From JAIBDK01 sp965261915 (GTDB lineage: Bacteria; Pseudomonadota; Gammaproteobacteria; Arenicellales; Poriferihabitantaceae): a stretch of 64,000 nucleotides of DNA. Below, in pieces: positions 1 to 9,560 of the stretch (positions are counted from its first letter, which is position 1; every line of letters starts with the position of its first letter). The stretch covers positions 2,604,001 through 2,668,000 of the forward strand of contig CBDHDW010000013.1 of assembly GCA_965261915.1 (NCBI GenBank), in the 5' to 3' direction. Made by a program: the position numbers and the translations under genes. The notes beneath the pieces were generated by a model. It had not been told where the DNA came from and did not search any database. It saw nothing but the letters and a program-made list of their open reading frames with translations.

Positions 1-528
1 CTGGGGACACAGAAAGGTGTTTCTGCTGCACTACTGCATCTGTTTAACCACTCCATCGTCAAGGCGGCCATTTTCATGGCGGTGGGCATTCTGATTGCGC
101 GAACGGGAACGGCGAGGATCAAACACCTTGGCGGCGTTGCTCATAGCCACCGACTGGCTTGCTATACCATGCTGTTTGGAGGGCTGGCGCTAATAGGATT
201 ACCAGGAACGGCAGGCTTTGTCAGTAAATGGGTTTTGGTTTCTGCGGTGGTTGATAAGGGCTGGTGGTGGCTGGCGGTTCCTGTTTTGGCCGGCTCGATT
301 ACCAGTGCCGCATATATTTGGCGGATCGTTGAGGTGTTATGGACAAAACCCGCTGATCCAGCGTTCGCAAACCCGGACAAGGGTAAATTTCACGCGCCGG
401 TTGAATGGGTTGAATGGCTTCCATTAACGATAACCATGGGGTTGGTCTTGTGGTTTGGGCTGAATGCTGAATTAACGACCCGGTTGGCGAACCTGGCGGC
501 AACCATGTTGACGGGGTCGCCGTTATGA
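1..528 (+). CDS. Cation/proton antiporter subunit, MrpD/NuoN-like (C-terminal part)
   Basis: The reading frame is open from the first base, so the gene starts before the window and only the last 175 residues are seen. The visible part is a string of hydrophobic segments. The motif HLFNHSIVKAAIFMAVG, with its central lysine, is typical of proton-translocating subunits of Mrp antiporters and complex I (MrpD, NuoM, NuoN), and FVSKWVLVSA matches the later FSGFVSKW/GLWSKWY-type loop of the same family. It should sit in the inner membrane and carry protons or sodium. The end overlaps the next gene by four bases (ATGA), which indicates one operon. The family is clear; the exact subunit name is not. 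Confidence 0.85.
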   Translation: MGTQKGVSAALLHLFNHSIVKAAIFMAVGILIARTGTARIKHLGGVAHSHRLACYTMLFGGLALIGLPGTAGFVSKWVLVSAVVDKGWWWLAVPVLAGSITSAAYIWRIVEVLWTKPADPAFANPDKGKFHAPVEWVEWLPLTITMGLVLWFGLNAELTTRLANLAATMLTGSPL

Positions 529-1973
529 ATACGCTGGGATTGATCATTCTGATTCCGTTTTTGACGGCGATTCTGGTTGTCACTACGCGAAATAATGTAA
601 AGCTGCGAAACGGCGTATTGTTTACCGCCGGCATTGTCAATCTATTGCTGTTGGTTGGGGTGTTTGCCAACCAAAGTGAATTTAGCAAATCTATTGTTCT
701 GTTTGAAACCTTGCCCGGCCTTCGTTTCGCGTTCAAGGCTGAGCCGCTTGGATTGATATTCGCGCTCACCGCCGGAACGTTATGGCCAATCACGTCGGTT
801 TATGCCATTGGTTATCTGAACGCCGGAAACGACCAGCACCAGACACGTTTTCATGCCTTGTTTTGCGTTGCCATCGGCAGCGCCATGGGTATCGCGTTTG
901 CAGAAAACCTTTTTACTTTATTTGTTTTTTACGAGACCCTGACTTTTTCAACCTGGCCGCTGGTGACGCACAGTCGAACTGAAGCTGCTGTTAAGGCAGG
1001 AAGAGTTTATCTGGGCGTATTGTTAACCACTTCAATCATGATGTTTTTGCTGGCTATTGTGATTGTCGGTAATGTTGGCGATAGCCTGTCATTTCGACAG
1101 GGCGGTGTATTAAGCGATGCGTCACCGACGGTAGTGGCCGTATTGCTGGTGCTGTTCACTTTTGGGATCGGTAAGGCCGCGGTCATGCCGTTTCACCGTT
1201 GGTTGCCCAATGCCATGGTTGCGCCAGCCCCGGTAAGTGCGCTGCTGCACGCAGTAGCGGTTGTAAAAGCGGGTGTTTTTACGATCCTCAAAGTCAGTGT
1301 TTATACATTTGGATTTGATGCCTTAACGAACACAGATATCCGTGATCTGCTGTTGTGGGCACCCGCTATAACCATCCTTCTGGCTTCAGCGATTGCAATG
1401 CGTCAGGATGACCTGAAAGCCCGACTGGCTTATTCAACCATCAGTCAGCTTTCCTATATCGTACTTGGCGCCTTGCTCGCAAATGAGTTGGCACTGGTGG
1501 GAGCAGGGCTTCATATCCCGATGCATGCGTTTGGCAAAATTACATTATTCTTCTGCGCCGGATCGATTATGATTTTTTCTGGCAAGAAACTGGTTTCAGA
1601 ATTTGATGGGTTGGGCCGCGCAATGCCATGGACTTTTGGCGCGTTTTTACTGGCAGCATTATCCATCGCAGGTTTACCACCCGCGGGTGGGCTCTGGAGT
1701 AAGTGGTATCTCGCCCTCGGTGCGCTGGATGCTAACCTCACCGTACTTCTCATTGTGCTGATGATAAGTTCTGTATTGAATGTTTATTACCTGCTGCAAA
1801 TCCCTTTCAGGGCCTTTTTCCTTAAACCCGAAACCGATCGCCCATTATTGGAGAATCGTTTGTCGATGGTGATCCCGTTACTGGTTACGGCAACTATCAG
1901 TATCGTGCTGTTTTTCTACGCAACCAATCTAGCCCACTATCTTTCAAATTTTGCAGCGGAGATAGGCGCATGA
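525..1973 (+). CDS. Cation/proton antiporter subunit, MrpD/NuoM-like
   Basis: This 482-residue polytopic membrane protein belongs to the proton-conducting family shared by Mrp antiporters and NADH dehydrogenase. Glu137 in LFVFYETLTF corresponds to the conserved TM5 glutamate. Lys217 in FGIGKAAVMPFHRWLP and Lys248 in AVVKAGVF correspond to the conserved channel lysines, so it looks functional. It overlaps both neighbours by four bases, consistent with translational coupling. It is the second of three related subunits in this operon. Whether it moves sodium, potassium or only protons cannot be read from the sequence. Confidence 0.88.
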   Translation: MNTLGLIILIPFLTAILVVTTRNNVKLRNGVLFTAGIVNLLLLVGVFANQSEFSKSIVLFETLPGLRFAFKAEPLGLIFALTAGTLWPITSVYAIGYLNAGNDQHQTRFHALFCVAIGSAMGIAFAENLFTLFVFYETLTFSTWPLVTHSRTEAAVKAGRVYLGVLLTTSIMMFLLAIVIVGNVGDSLSFRQGGVLSDASPTVVAVLLVLFTFGIGKAAVMPFHRWLPNAMVAPAPVSALLHAVAVVKAGVFTILKVSVYTFGFDALTNTDIRDLLLWAPAITILLASAIAMRQDDLKARLAYSTISQLSYIVLGALLANELALVGAGLHIPMHAFGKITLFFCAGSIMIFSGKKLVSEFDGLGRAMPWTFGAFLLAALSIAGLPPAGGLWSKWYLALGALDANLTVLLIVLMISSVLNVYYLLQIPFRAFFLKPETDRPLLENRLSMVIPLLVTATISIVLFFYATNLAHYLSNFAAEIGA

Positions 1974-2233
1974 TTAAACAATTAAAATCATTATCGCCTG
2001 GATTACAGCAATGGCTAAAGGTTTTCTTCATAGCGTGTGCATTGCTGACCTGTCTGGATTTTTTCGTACACAAGCAGGGTGATCATTGGTGGAACTTTTT
2101 TGGGTTTCACAGTCTGTATGGCTTTATTGCTTGCGTGCTTCTCGTGATTATTGCGACCTGGATGCGCAAACCGCTGATGCGCAAAGAAGACTACTACGAT
2201 CGTGAAATTTCGGAGAAGGGTGGCGAAAAATGA
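1970..2233 (+). CDS. Small two-helix membrane protein of the antiporter operon
   Basis: An 87-residue protein with two predicted membrane segments (about residues 17-34 and 46-64) and a charged C-terminal tail containing MRKEDYYDREISEKGG. It overlaps the preceding and following antiporter genes by four bases each, so it is almost certainly translated with them. I recall similar small proteins ending in an EDYYD-like motif at this position in related antiporter clusters, but I know of no assigned function. A structural or assembly subunit of the antiporter complex is the natural inference. Confidence 0.75.
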   Translation: MIKQLKSLSPGLQQWLKVFFIACALLTCLDFFVHKQGDHWWNFFGFHSLYGFIACVLLVIIATWMRKPLMRKEDYYDREISEKGGEK

Positions 2234-3921
2234 TTAATGCCCCTTTCCTGATTTTCTTTATTGGCGCGTTCATTGCGCTTGCCTCACCGGCAGCCATTCG
2301 AAAGCCGATCATATTACTGACTCCCATAGTCGGACTCATCAATCTGTTGTCACTTGATCAGAGTCAGGTGTGGACGGGTGACTGGTTTGGCCTGGATCTG
2401 ATCTATTTTTCTTTGGATCGTCTAAGCTTTATCTTTGGGATTTTGTTCCATATAGCCGCTGTCATTGGAACTATCTTCGCGTGGCATGTTGAAGATAAGC
2501 CGCAGCAGGTTTCAGCACTGCTATATCCGGGTAGCGCCTTGGGCGTGGTGTTTGCCGGAGATTTTCTGACCCTGTTTGTATTCTGGGAATGTCTGGCGCT
2601 AACGTCGGTGTTTTTTATTAGCGCTCGTGGAACTCCCAAGGCAATTCGCGCGGCAATTCGCTATTTGGTTTATCAGGTTGTTTCTGGCGTTTCACTGCTG
2701 AGCGGAGCATTGATTCTCCTCCACGCCACGGACAGTATCGCCATTGGCCCACTAACCCTGGATCATCCGGGGGCGATTTTCTTTCTTATTGCGTTTGGCA
2801 TAAAAGCGGCTTTCCCGCTTATGCATAACTGGCTAACGGATGCCTACCCCGAAGCGACCCCAAGCGGTACGGTATTTCTGAGTGCATTTACAACGAAAGT
2901 TGCTGTCTATGCATTGGCACGGTGTTTTACCGGATTAGATATACTCGTATACGTTGGTGCGACCATGGCGTGTTTTCCCATTTTTTATGCCGTAATCGAA
3001 AATGATCTTCGCCGTGTACTGGGCTATAGCATGATCAACCAGATCGGCTTTATGGTTTGCGGTATTGGTATCGGTACTGAGCTTGCCGTAAACGGTGCAG
3101 TGGCACACGCATTCAACGACGTTATTTTTAAAAGTCTGTTGATGATGAGCATGGGGGCAGTGTTGTTCCGAACCGGTGAGATGCGCGGCTCCGAGCTTGG
3201 CGGCCTTGCCCGAACCATGCCGAAAACTACCGGGTTGTGTATTATCGGCGCAGCCTCGATTTCTGCTTTTCCGTTGTTTAGCGGGTTTGTCAGCAAGTCT
3301 ATGGTAATGGCAGCGCTGCTCATTGAACACCATGAAATGGTGTGGCTTGCAATGCTGTTTGCATCAGCCGGCGTATTTCATCACGCTGGAATCAAAATCC
3401 CCTATTTTGCTTTCTACGCACACGATTCAGGCAAACGACCAGAAGAAGCGCCGACACATATGTTAGTGGCGATGGGACTGGCAGCAGCATTGAGTATTTT
3501 TATTGGCTGCTATCCATGGCTGCTGTATCGCTATTTACCTTTTGCCGTGGACTATATGCCGTTTGATATTCCGCATGTCGTTGAGCAGGTGCAATTGTTA
3601 TTCTTTTCAGCGCTCGCATTTGTCTGGCTGCAGCTGAATGGTTTGTATCCTCCGGAACTGAAATCTACCAATCTGGATAGTGACTGGATATTCCGCAAGT
3701 TATGGGTCAATTTTTATAGTCACCTTGTGAATTTTGGTGCAGCGCTGAGAAAACTGTTCTACGGCGCTTTGTCCGGACTCGCGGCGATACTAACTCCATG
3801 GGCGAGGAAACAATCCTATGATTTGCTAATGCCCTGGTCGGTACGCGACATGGCGATGGTCACCATGGGCTTTCTGGCAATTGTATTACTGCTGTTGTAC
3901 ATTTATCGCCATGCAATTTAA
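2230..3921 (+). CDS. Na+/H+ antiporter subunit D-like protein
   Basis: A 563-residue polytopic membrane protein, third MrpD-like subunit of the operon. Glu120 in LFVFWECLAL, Lys192 in FGIKAAFPLMHNWLTDAYPE and Lys223 in FTTKVAVYALAR match the conserved charged residues of the proton path. It is longer than the other subunits because of a C-terminal extension from about residue 440. The extension contains an amphipathic region (residues 475-540) and ends in a last hydrophobic helix, AMVTMGFLAIVLLLLYIYR. It is the last gene of the operon: the next gene starts 38 bases later and encodes an unrelated enzyme. Confidence 0.88.
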   Translation: MINAPFLIFFIGAFIALASPAAIRKPIILLTPIVGLINLLSLDQSQVWTGDWFGLDLIYFSLDRLSFIFGILFHIAAVIGTIFAWHVEDKPQQVSALLYPGSALGVVFAGDFLTLFVFWECLALTSVFFISARGTPKAIRAAIRYLVYQVVSGVSLLSGALILLHATDSIAIGPLTLDHPGAIFFLIAFGIKAAFPLMHNWLTDAYPEATPSGTVFLSAFTTKVAVYALARCFTGLDILVYVGATMACFPIFYAVIENDLRRVLGYSMINQIGFMVCGIGIGTELAVNGAVAHAFNDVIFKSLLMMSMGAVLFRTGEMRGSELGGLARTMPKTTGLCIIGAASISAFPLFSGFVSKSMVMAALLIEHHEMVWLAMLFASAGVFHHAGIKIPYFAFYAHDSGKRPEEAPTHMLVAMGLAAALSIFIGCYPWLLYRYLPFAVDYMPFDIPHVVEQVQLLFFSALAFVWLQLNGLYPPELKSTNLDSDWIFRKLWVNFYSHLVNFGAALRKLFYGALSGLAAILTPWARKQSYDLLMPWSVRDMAMVTMGFLAIVLLLLYIYRHAI

Positions 3922-3959
3922 TGGCATCTTTTTTGCTCGTTTATTAAATCCGATCTAAT

Positions 3960-5093
3960 ATGTCAGTTGATTACATCAAACAAGCGCTGCAATCGGTCGA
4001 GCATCCGCTTTCTACTTCGCTCAGTTTGCCACCCGCGTGCTATCACGACAGCGATTGGTTTGAGCACGAGCTGAGCTGTTTGTTTCGGCAAGGCTGGTTT
4101 TGTATCGGTCGCCGCGATCAATGGAAAAACCCGGGTGATTTCGAGGCAATAAAAATCGCCGGTATACCTCTCGTCATCGTAATGGATGAAAATAACGATC
4201 TCCATGCGCTGTCAAACACCTGCCTGCACCGCGGCAGCGAAATCATGTCGAACAGCGGCAATTGCAAAGCCATGGTTTGTCCATTTCATGGCTGGAGTTA
4301 TGACCATCAAGGGCGGCTCGTTTCCGCATCACGGATGGAAACAGCAGCTGAGTTTAGTGAAGCAAACCACCGGCTGAGGTCCTTTGCACTGGAAGTCAGT
4401 GATGGCTTTGTGTTTTTGAATTTAGCGGGAAACCCGGATGAACTGGAGCAATGGCTTGGCGATTTCACCGATACACATACGCCCTGGTCGATGGATGATC
4501 TTACCACTGGCCGTAAACGGGTCTTCGATGTGGACTGTAACTGGAAACTGTTTATTGAAGTTTTCAACGAGTATTATCACTTACCCCATGTCCATCCTGA
4601 CTCGATTAGTCACTATTATCCCGAACCGAACGCTGTGGATGCGGTAATGGGCGAGTACACAACGCAGTTCGGTGCAACCTCGAAAAATCCTGCACTGCTG
4701 GAAGATGGCCAGGCAGAATCCTTTCCAAACATTGCTTCGCTGGGCGAAAAAGAAAGTAATGGTACGCGTTACACCTGGGTTTATCCCAATTTAACGTTCG
4801 CAGCGAGCATGGATTGTATGTGGGTTTATCATGTCTACCCGATCTCTTCAAACTGCACACGTGTCGCCCAAACCGTCTGTTTTCCTTCGGATTCGGTGGC
4901 AAGGGACGATTTTGAGGAAAAATCAAAAGCTTATTACCACCGATTTGATCTCGCCATCGAAGAAGATATTCCAGCGTTGGTGAAGCAGCAATCTGGTATT
5001 GAATCTCCCTATGCCGAACAAGGACGCTTTTCCGCTTTGGAGCCCAGTGTCGGTAATTTCGCTTGCTGGTATTCGGAAGCGACGCGTCGATAA
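3960..5093 (+). CDS. Rieske non-haem iron oxygenase, alpha subunit
   Basis: A 377-residue aromatic-ring-hydroxylating-type oxygenase. The N-terminal Rieske domain has the [2Fe-2S] ligands Cys88-x-His90 (TCLHRG) and Cys107-x2-His110 (CPFHGW). The catalytic domain has the mononuclear iron motif YYHLPHVHP, with His207 and His212 spaced as H-x4-H. The distal acidic ligand is probably in the FDLAIEED segment. Members oxidise aromatic acids, choline-like amines or betaines using electrons from a separate reductase. No reductase gene lies nearby, so the substrate is unknown. Nothing in the flanking antiporter or dsbB genes suggests a pathway. Confidence 0.87.
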   Translation: MSVDYIKQALQSVEHPLSTSLSLPPACYHDSDWFEHELSCLFRQGWFCIGRRDQWKNPGDFEAIKIAGIPLVIVMDENNDLHALSNTCLHRGSEIMSNSGNCKAMVCPFHGWSYDHQGRLVSASRMETAAEFSEANHRLRSFALEVSDGFVFLNLAGNPDELEQWLGDFTDTHTPWSMDDLTTGRKRVFDVDCNWKLFIEVFNEYYHLPHVHPDSISHYYPEPNAVDAVMGEYTTQFGATSKNPALLEDGQAESFPNIASLGEKESNGTRYTWVYPNLTFAASMDCMWVYHVYPISSNCTRVAQTVCFPSDSVARDDFEEKSKAYYHRFDLAIEEDIPALVKQQSGIESPYAEQGRFSALEPSVGNFACWYSEATRR

Positions 5094-5188
5094 TGCCTAA
5101 ATAACTTTCGCATAGCGTTGGAAACGAGTCAGACATCACCTACAGTTCGTTTAGCGGTGGAGTGAATGGGCAATTCATCTATAGACGG

Positions 5189-5671
5189 TTACGATTTTCG
5201 AAAACACATCCAGATTGCCATGCCAGTAAGAACAACCAGCCAAATCAGGCTCCAGCCCGGCATCGATATAGCAAATAAGGTCCACAACACATCTGCGCAT
5301 TCCCCTGAGCCCTTTAAAACCGTTTCCAGCATTTTCTTGAAGGGCAGGGCATCAAGCATAAACGCCAAACCTGGACCGCATTCAGGAACCTGGTCTTCTG
5401 GAAGGTTTTGCAGCCAGACATGACGCGCGGCAATTGCGCTGCCGAGTACACCGAAAACTGAGGCCAGAACGCTGTAAACACGTTGACCCGGCTTTTCCGG
5501 GTTGTGGAGAAAACCAAGCAGAAATATCAATCCCATGGTGATAAATGCGACACGCTGAAATATACAAAGTGGACAGGGCTCGAGTCCGGCCTGATACTGA
5601 AAAAATAGTGCGACACAGATGAGTGCGCTGCAAACAACAAAACCGATTAGTGAAAGATTGCGATAGGACAT
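5189..5671 (-). CDS. dsbB: Disulfide bond formation protein B
   Basis: A 160-residue inner-membrane protein with four hydrophobic helices. It reoxidises periplasmic DsbA and passes electrons to quinone. Both functional cysteine pairs are present: Cys33/Cys36 in EPCPLCIFQR and Cys98/Cys125 in the second periplasmic loop (PECGPG and GECADVLW). I chose the ATG at 5671 (MSYRNLSL), which gives the usual length. A longer frame from a TTG at 5731 would add a spurious extra hydrophobic stretch and overlap the upstream gene. It follows the pteridine reductase gene by 56 bases on the same strand. Confidence 0.93.
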   Translation of the reverse strand: MSYRNLSLIGFVVCSALICVALFFQYQAGLEPCPLCIFQRVAFITMGLIFLLGFLHNPEKPGQRVYSVLASVFGVLGSAIAARHVWLQNLPEDQVPECGPGLAFMLDALPFKKMLETVLKGSGECADVLWTLFAISMPGWSLIWLVVLTGMAIWMCFRKS

Positions 5672-5727
5672 AAAATGAAGTCTAAAAAACAAACCTGAGA
5701 AAAATAAAAATAATGTGGTTCTAACGG

Positions 5728-6468
5728 TCAATTATAAACTGTTCGTCCACCGTCGACATTGAGAATTTGCCCTGTTATGAAATCAGCATTTTTCAGCAGG
5801 AAAAGGACGCAATCAGCGATATCCTGGGGCGCTCCGACACGCTTTAATGGGGTAGACGAAATCAACCGTTGTTGTGCCAGTTCATCGTTACCGGTTTCAG
5901 GCCAAAGTATGGCACCCGGTGAAATGCCGTTGACCCGAATTTCTGGGCCAAGCTCGCGCGCTAATGACTTGGTCAAGTTCACCAGCCCGGCCTTTGAAGC
6001 GGTGTAAATCGGATGCTCCGCAAGCGGCCTGTCGGCATAAATATCGGTAATGTTGATGATGCAGCCCCGGGTTTGCTTCAGATAGGGCACCATGGCCTGG
6101 GACAGGAAAAATGGGGCTTTCAAATTGACATCCATGATAGATTGCCATTGATCTTCAGTGGCGGAATGTATCGGTGTCGGTAAGAAAGCAGACGCGTTAT
6201 TGATTAATCCATCAAGACCACCCAAATCACTAACGGTATTTCGTGCCCGGTGGCGAAGTTCACTAATATTTTTCAAGTCACCCTGGATCAGAGAAACGGA
6301 ATTTTCGCGCTCGCCATTGAGCTGATCCGCAAGTTCATTGACGATTGCTTCGCTTCGATTGTAGTGAATGATGAGATTGGCGCCTTGCTGGTGAAGTCGA
6401 CGGGCGATGCTGGCGCCAATTCTTTTGGCGCCGCCAGTGATCATTACAGTTTTGTTTTTCAGGCTCAC
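5728..6468 (-). CDS. Pteridine reductase, SDR family (FolM-like)
   Basis: A 246-residue short-chain dehydrogenase. The cofactor motif TGGAKRIG near residue 11 has the RIG ending typical of pteridine and dihydrofolate reductases of the PTR1/FolM group. The catalytic YTASKAG motif (Tyr-x3-Lys) and the INNASAF segment are intact. It likely reduces dihydrobiopterin, dihydromonapterin or dihydrofolate with NADPH in the cytoplasm. The start is a GTG. It is divergent from the MidA-like methyltransferase gene, an arrangement I recall from several other gammaproteobacteria. The pterin dehydratase at 47586-47891 may act in the same cofactor cycle. Confidence 0.85.
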   Translation of the reverse strand: MSLKNKTVMITGGAKRIGASIARRLHQQGANLIIHYNRSEAIVNELADQLNGERENSVSLIQGDLKNISELRHRARNTVSDLGGLDGLINNASAFLPTPIHSATEDQWQSIMDVNLKAPFFLSQAMVPYLKQTRGCIINITDIYADRPLAEHPIYTASKAGLVNLTKSLARELGPEIRVNGISPGAILWPETGNDELAQQRLISSTPLKRVGAPQDIADCVLFLLKNADFITGQILNVDGGRTVYN

Positions 6469-6612
6469 TGTTCGATATTAACCCAAAGAGGCATCACATC
6501 TAAGACATTCTCTGGATAAAAAGGGTTTTACCCGAATCGTGAATGTCGAGTTCGACTGCTGGTAGAATCCGGGAGCCGAATCGTTTTCATTTTTAACCGA
6601 GTAGTTATCACA

Positions 6613-7794
6613 TTGCCGTCGCAAAATCCCGCGAATACCGATGCTGTTGAATCAGGCAGCTTGCTTTACAACAAAATTTCAGACGCCATTGATTTAGCGG
6701 GTGGATGGATTGGTTTCGATGAATTCATGCGTTATGCGTTATATGAACCCGGGATGGGGTATTACACTGGCGGTACTGCCAAGTTGGGTGAAAAAGGAGA
6801 TTTCATCACGGCACCGTTGATCAGCTCATTGTTCAGTCGGTGTATTGCCAGACAATGCCAGCAAATTCTTTGCGCGTGCGATGAGGCAGAAAAACGCAGC
6901 ATCGTTGAATTTGGCGCTGGTAACGGCCGAATGATGGTGGCCATGTTGAGTTATCTTGATTCGCAGCCCAATTGTTTTGACGAATACATAATTGTTGAAA
7001 CCAGTGCTGATTTAGTCGATCGGCAACAACGGACATTAGCTGAAAGTGAGACCGGTCTCGCGGATCGGGTACGTTGGGCTGAAGATTTTGACAACCAGAT
7101 CGCGGGTGTTATTGTTGCAAACGAATTGCTCGATGCAATACCGGTTAAACGTTTTCAGGTACAGTCAAATGGGAAACCCGTTGAACTCGGCGTTACCCAC
7201 AGCGATCGTGGGTTTGAGTGGCAGGTAGCGAATAGCCAGTGGCCGGAAGAGACAGCCAGCCGATTCAATCATCTGAGGCTCGGCGATGGTTACCGAAGCG
7301 AGATTGGCCTGCAGGCTGAGTCCTGGCTAAAAACAGTCGGAGAGAAACTGGACCAGGGCGGGCTTTTGTTAATTGACTACGGTTTTCCTGCTGAAGAGTT
7401 TTACCATTGGGATAGAGTCGATGGCACGCTAATGTGTCACTATCAACATACAGCGCATGACAATCCGTTTGAACACATAGGACATCAGGACATCACCGCC
7501 CATGTCGATTTTTCCGCAGTGGCTGCAGCGGGTCTTGAGGTTGGGCTTAAGCTTTCAGGTTATGCCAGTCAGGCAGATTTTTTAATTTCACTCGGAATAC
7601 TTGAGGATTGCGAACAAACAATGAATTTTGATTCTGATACGCAACGAACGTTGGAAACGGCGCAACAGATCAAAAAGCTTACCATGCCTCATGAAATGGG
7701 AGAGCTTTTCAAAGCAATATGCTTCAGCCGAAAACTAGAATGTAGTTTGCGGGGTTTTGAGCGTCGAAATCAGATAGCAAGGGTGTTGTCTTAA
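6613..7794 (+). CDS. SAM-dependent methyltransferase, MidA/NDUFAF7 family
   Basis: A 393-residue protein. The first part carries FDEFMRYALYEPGMGYYTG, the signature of the MidA/NDUFAF7 (DUF185) family. The SAM-binding motif EFGAGNGRM lies at about residues 99-107, followed by VANELLDAIPVKRF. The mitochondrial relative methylates an arginine in a complex I subunit; the bacterial substrate is not established. The start is a TTG because there is no ATG before the conserved region. Its TAA stop overlaps the ATG of uppP (TAATG), so the two are translationally coupled. Confidence 0.85.
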   Translation: MPSQNPANTDAVESGSLLYNKISDAIDLAGGWIGFDEFMRYALYEPGMGYYTGGTAKLGEKGDFITAPLISSLFSRCIARQCQQILCACDEAEKRSIVEFGAGNGRMMVAMLSYLDSQPNCFDEYIIVETSADLVDRQQRTLAESETGLADRVRWAEDFDNQIAGVIVANELLDAIPVKRFQVQSNGKPVELGVTHSDRGFEWQVANSQWPEETASRFNHLRLGDGYRSEIGLQAESWLKTVGEKLDQGGLLLIDYGFPAEEFYHWDRVDGTLMCHYQHTAHDNPFEHIGHQDITAHVDFSAVAAAGLEVGLKLSGYASQADFLISLGILEDCEQTMNFDSDTQRTLETAQQIKKLTMPHEMGELFKAICFSRKLECSLRGFERRNQIARVLS

Positions 7795-8591
7795 TGGATT
7801 TTATTCAGGCATTCTGGCTTGCGTTTCTTCAGGGGGTAACGGAGTTTCTTCCAGTTTCCAGTTCCGGGCATCTTGCTCTGGCACCGGCGATTTTTGGTTG
7901 GCCGGATCAGGGCTTGGCATTCGACGTCGCAGTACACGTGGGAACACTGGTAGCGGTGCTGATTTATTTTCGCAATGATGTCTGTATTATTCTGCGGGAC
8001 TGGCTGCGCTCGATCTTTACTGGTGAGGTGACAACCTACAGCCGGCTCGCCTGGTCAATTGTATTTATGTCCTTGCTGATAGCGGTCGCGGGCTATTATC
8101 TGGAAGAGCTGGTTTCAACAGTATTGAGAAATCCGGTTTCGGTAGCCGCAGCAACAATATTGTTTGGATTACTGCTTTGGATTGCTGATCGCAGCGGTAA
8201 ACGGCAACGCGATCTGGATGCGCTGAACTGGAAAGATGTGCTGGTAGTCGGTGTCTCGCAGATATTGGCACTGGTGCCGGGAACATCCCGTTCCGGGGTG
8301 ACAATCACCGCCGGATTGATGATGGGTCTAACTAGGCAGGCATCGGCAAAATTGTCTTTTCTCATGGCGATTCCGGTTATATTTATGGCTGGAACCTGGC
8401 AAGCGAGAGGTCTGGCAGATCAGTCTGCATCGACAGACTGGCAAGTGCTGGTATTTGGAACATTTGTGTCCGCAGTGGTGGCCCTTGTCTGTATACACCT
8501 TTTTTTGCGATATATTAATCGATTTAGCCTCGTCCCATTTGCAATTTATCGTTTGATACTGGGTGTCATTTTACTCGTCACTTTCCTGTAG
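7794..8591 (+). CDS. uppP: Undecaprenyl-diphosphatase
   Basis: A 265-residue inner-membrane enzyme of the BacA/UppP family. It dephosphorylates undecaprenyl diphosphate so that the lipid carrier for cell-wall and O-antigen synthesis is recycled. Both signature regions are present: GVTEFLPVSSSGHL at residues 14-27, with catalytic Glu17, and PGTSRSGVTITAGL at residues 162-175. Length and hydrophobicity are normal for the family. It starts on the stop codon of the methyltransferase gene. The following ATPase gene begins 40 bases after it. Confidence 0.95.
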   Translation: MDFIQAFWLAFLQGVTEFLPVSSSGHLALAPAIFGWPDQGLAFDVAVHVGTLVAVLIYFRNDVCIILRDWLRSIFTGEVTTYSRLAWSIVFMSLLIAVAGYYLEELVSTVLRNPVSVAAATILFGLLLWIADRSGKRQRDLDALNWKDVLVVGVSQILALVPGTSRSGVTITAGLMMGLTRQASAKLSFLMAIPVIFMAGTWQARGLADQSASTDWQVLVFGTFVSAVVALVCIHLFLRYINRFSLVPFAIYRLILGVILLVTFL

Positions 8592-8631
8592 AATCGCGCC
8601 TTCGAATTTTGTCCGGCTCCAGGCGCACATT

Positions 8632-9471
8632 ATGAAGCTCACTGCCAAACAATTTATGGATATGCCAAACAAGGCAGTGACACTGCTTGGCATGTCTGGA
8701 GTGGGTAAAACAACTTTCGCTTCAAAGCTCCCGAAAAACACCTGGTATCACTACTCAGGGGATTATCGGATCGGTACGAAATATCTGGATGAACCGATCC
8801 TCGACGAGATAAAACAAAAGGCAATGCAAGTGGACGGCCTGCGGGACTTGCTGCTTAGTGATTCGATATATATTCGAAACAATATCACCATTGACCACCT
8901 TCACCCGATATCCTGTTTTCTTGGAAAAGCAGGAAGCGGGGAGAAAGGGGGGTTGCGTGTTGAAGAGTTTAAGCGCAGACAGGCACTATTTCGGGAAGCT
9001 GAAGTTAAGTCCATGCAGGACGTTTCCGAATTTATGACCAAGGCAAAAGACATTTACGGTTATCCGCATTTTTTAAATGATGCGGGCGGCAGTATTTGCG
9101 GCCTGTCTGACGATGAGTGCTGGGGTGAGTTGTCAAAATCAACGCTGGTACTTTATCTCCATGCTAGTGACGAGATGGAACAAACATTAGTTGAACGCGC
9201 ACAAAGATCGCCAAAGCCGCTTTTTTACGAGGACGATTTTCTTGATCAGCATTTGGATATGTTTTCCAGGGAGAATAATGTTGATAGCATTGATGAAATC
9301 GACCCTAACACTTTTGCGCAATGGGTCTTTCCGAAGCTGGTGAACCATAGAAAACCGCAATATGAAATGCTTGCGGAGCGTTATGGCCATACCATAGAAG
9401 CTGAGAAAATTTTTGATCTGCGTGATGAGAAAGATATCATCGATCTCATTTGTCAGAATATGGATCAATAA
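8632..9471 (+). CDS. P-loop ATPase of unknown role
   Basis: A 279-residue soluble protein. The Walker A motif GMSGVGKT lies at residues 20-27, followed by a short kinase-like N-terminal half (WYHYSGDYRIGTKYL). The C-terminal half is charged and has no motif I know. I placed the start at the ATG at 8632 (MKLTAKQFMDMP). The frame is open back to 8563, but that would overlap uppP and add a meaningless extension. It sits between uppP and metA with metA 89 bases downstream. A nucleotide-binding or small-molecule kinase role is possible, but no function is assigned. Confidence 0.8.
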   Translation: MKLTAKQFMDMPNKAVTLLGMSGVGKTTFASKLPKNTWYHYSGDYRIGTKYLDEPILDEIKQKAMQVDGLRDLLLSDSIYIRNNITIDHLHPISCFLGKAGSGEKGGLRVEEFKRRQALFREAEVKSMQDVSEFMTKAKDIYGYPHFLNDAGGSICGLSDDECWGELSKSTLVLYLHASDEMEQTLVERAQRSPKPLFYEDDFLDQHLDMFSRENNVDSIDEIDPNTFAQWVFPKLVNHRKPQYEMLAERYGHTIEAEKIFDLRDEKDIIDLICQNMDQ

Positions 9472-9560
9472 TTCATTTTTATCTTTCGAATCCTAAACGG
9501 CTATAGACAAAACCCGACTTGCAGGATTACGGTTCAATAAAGCATTAAGAGACTCGCGCA

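Noticed and set aside
8563..8631. Upstream extension of the P-loop ATPase into uppP
   Set aside because: It would overlap the uppP end by 29 bases and adds residues without family character; the ATG at 8632 starts the conserved part.
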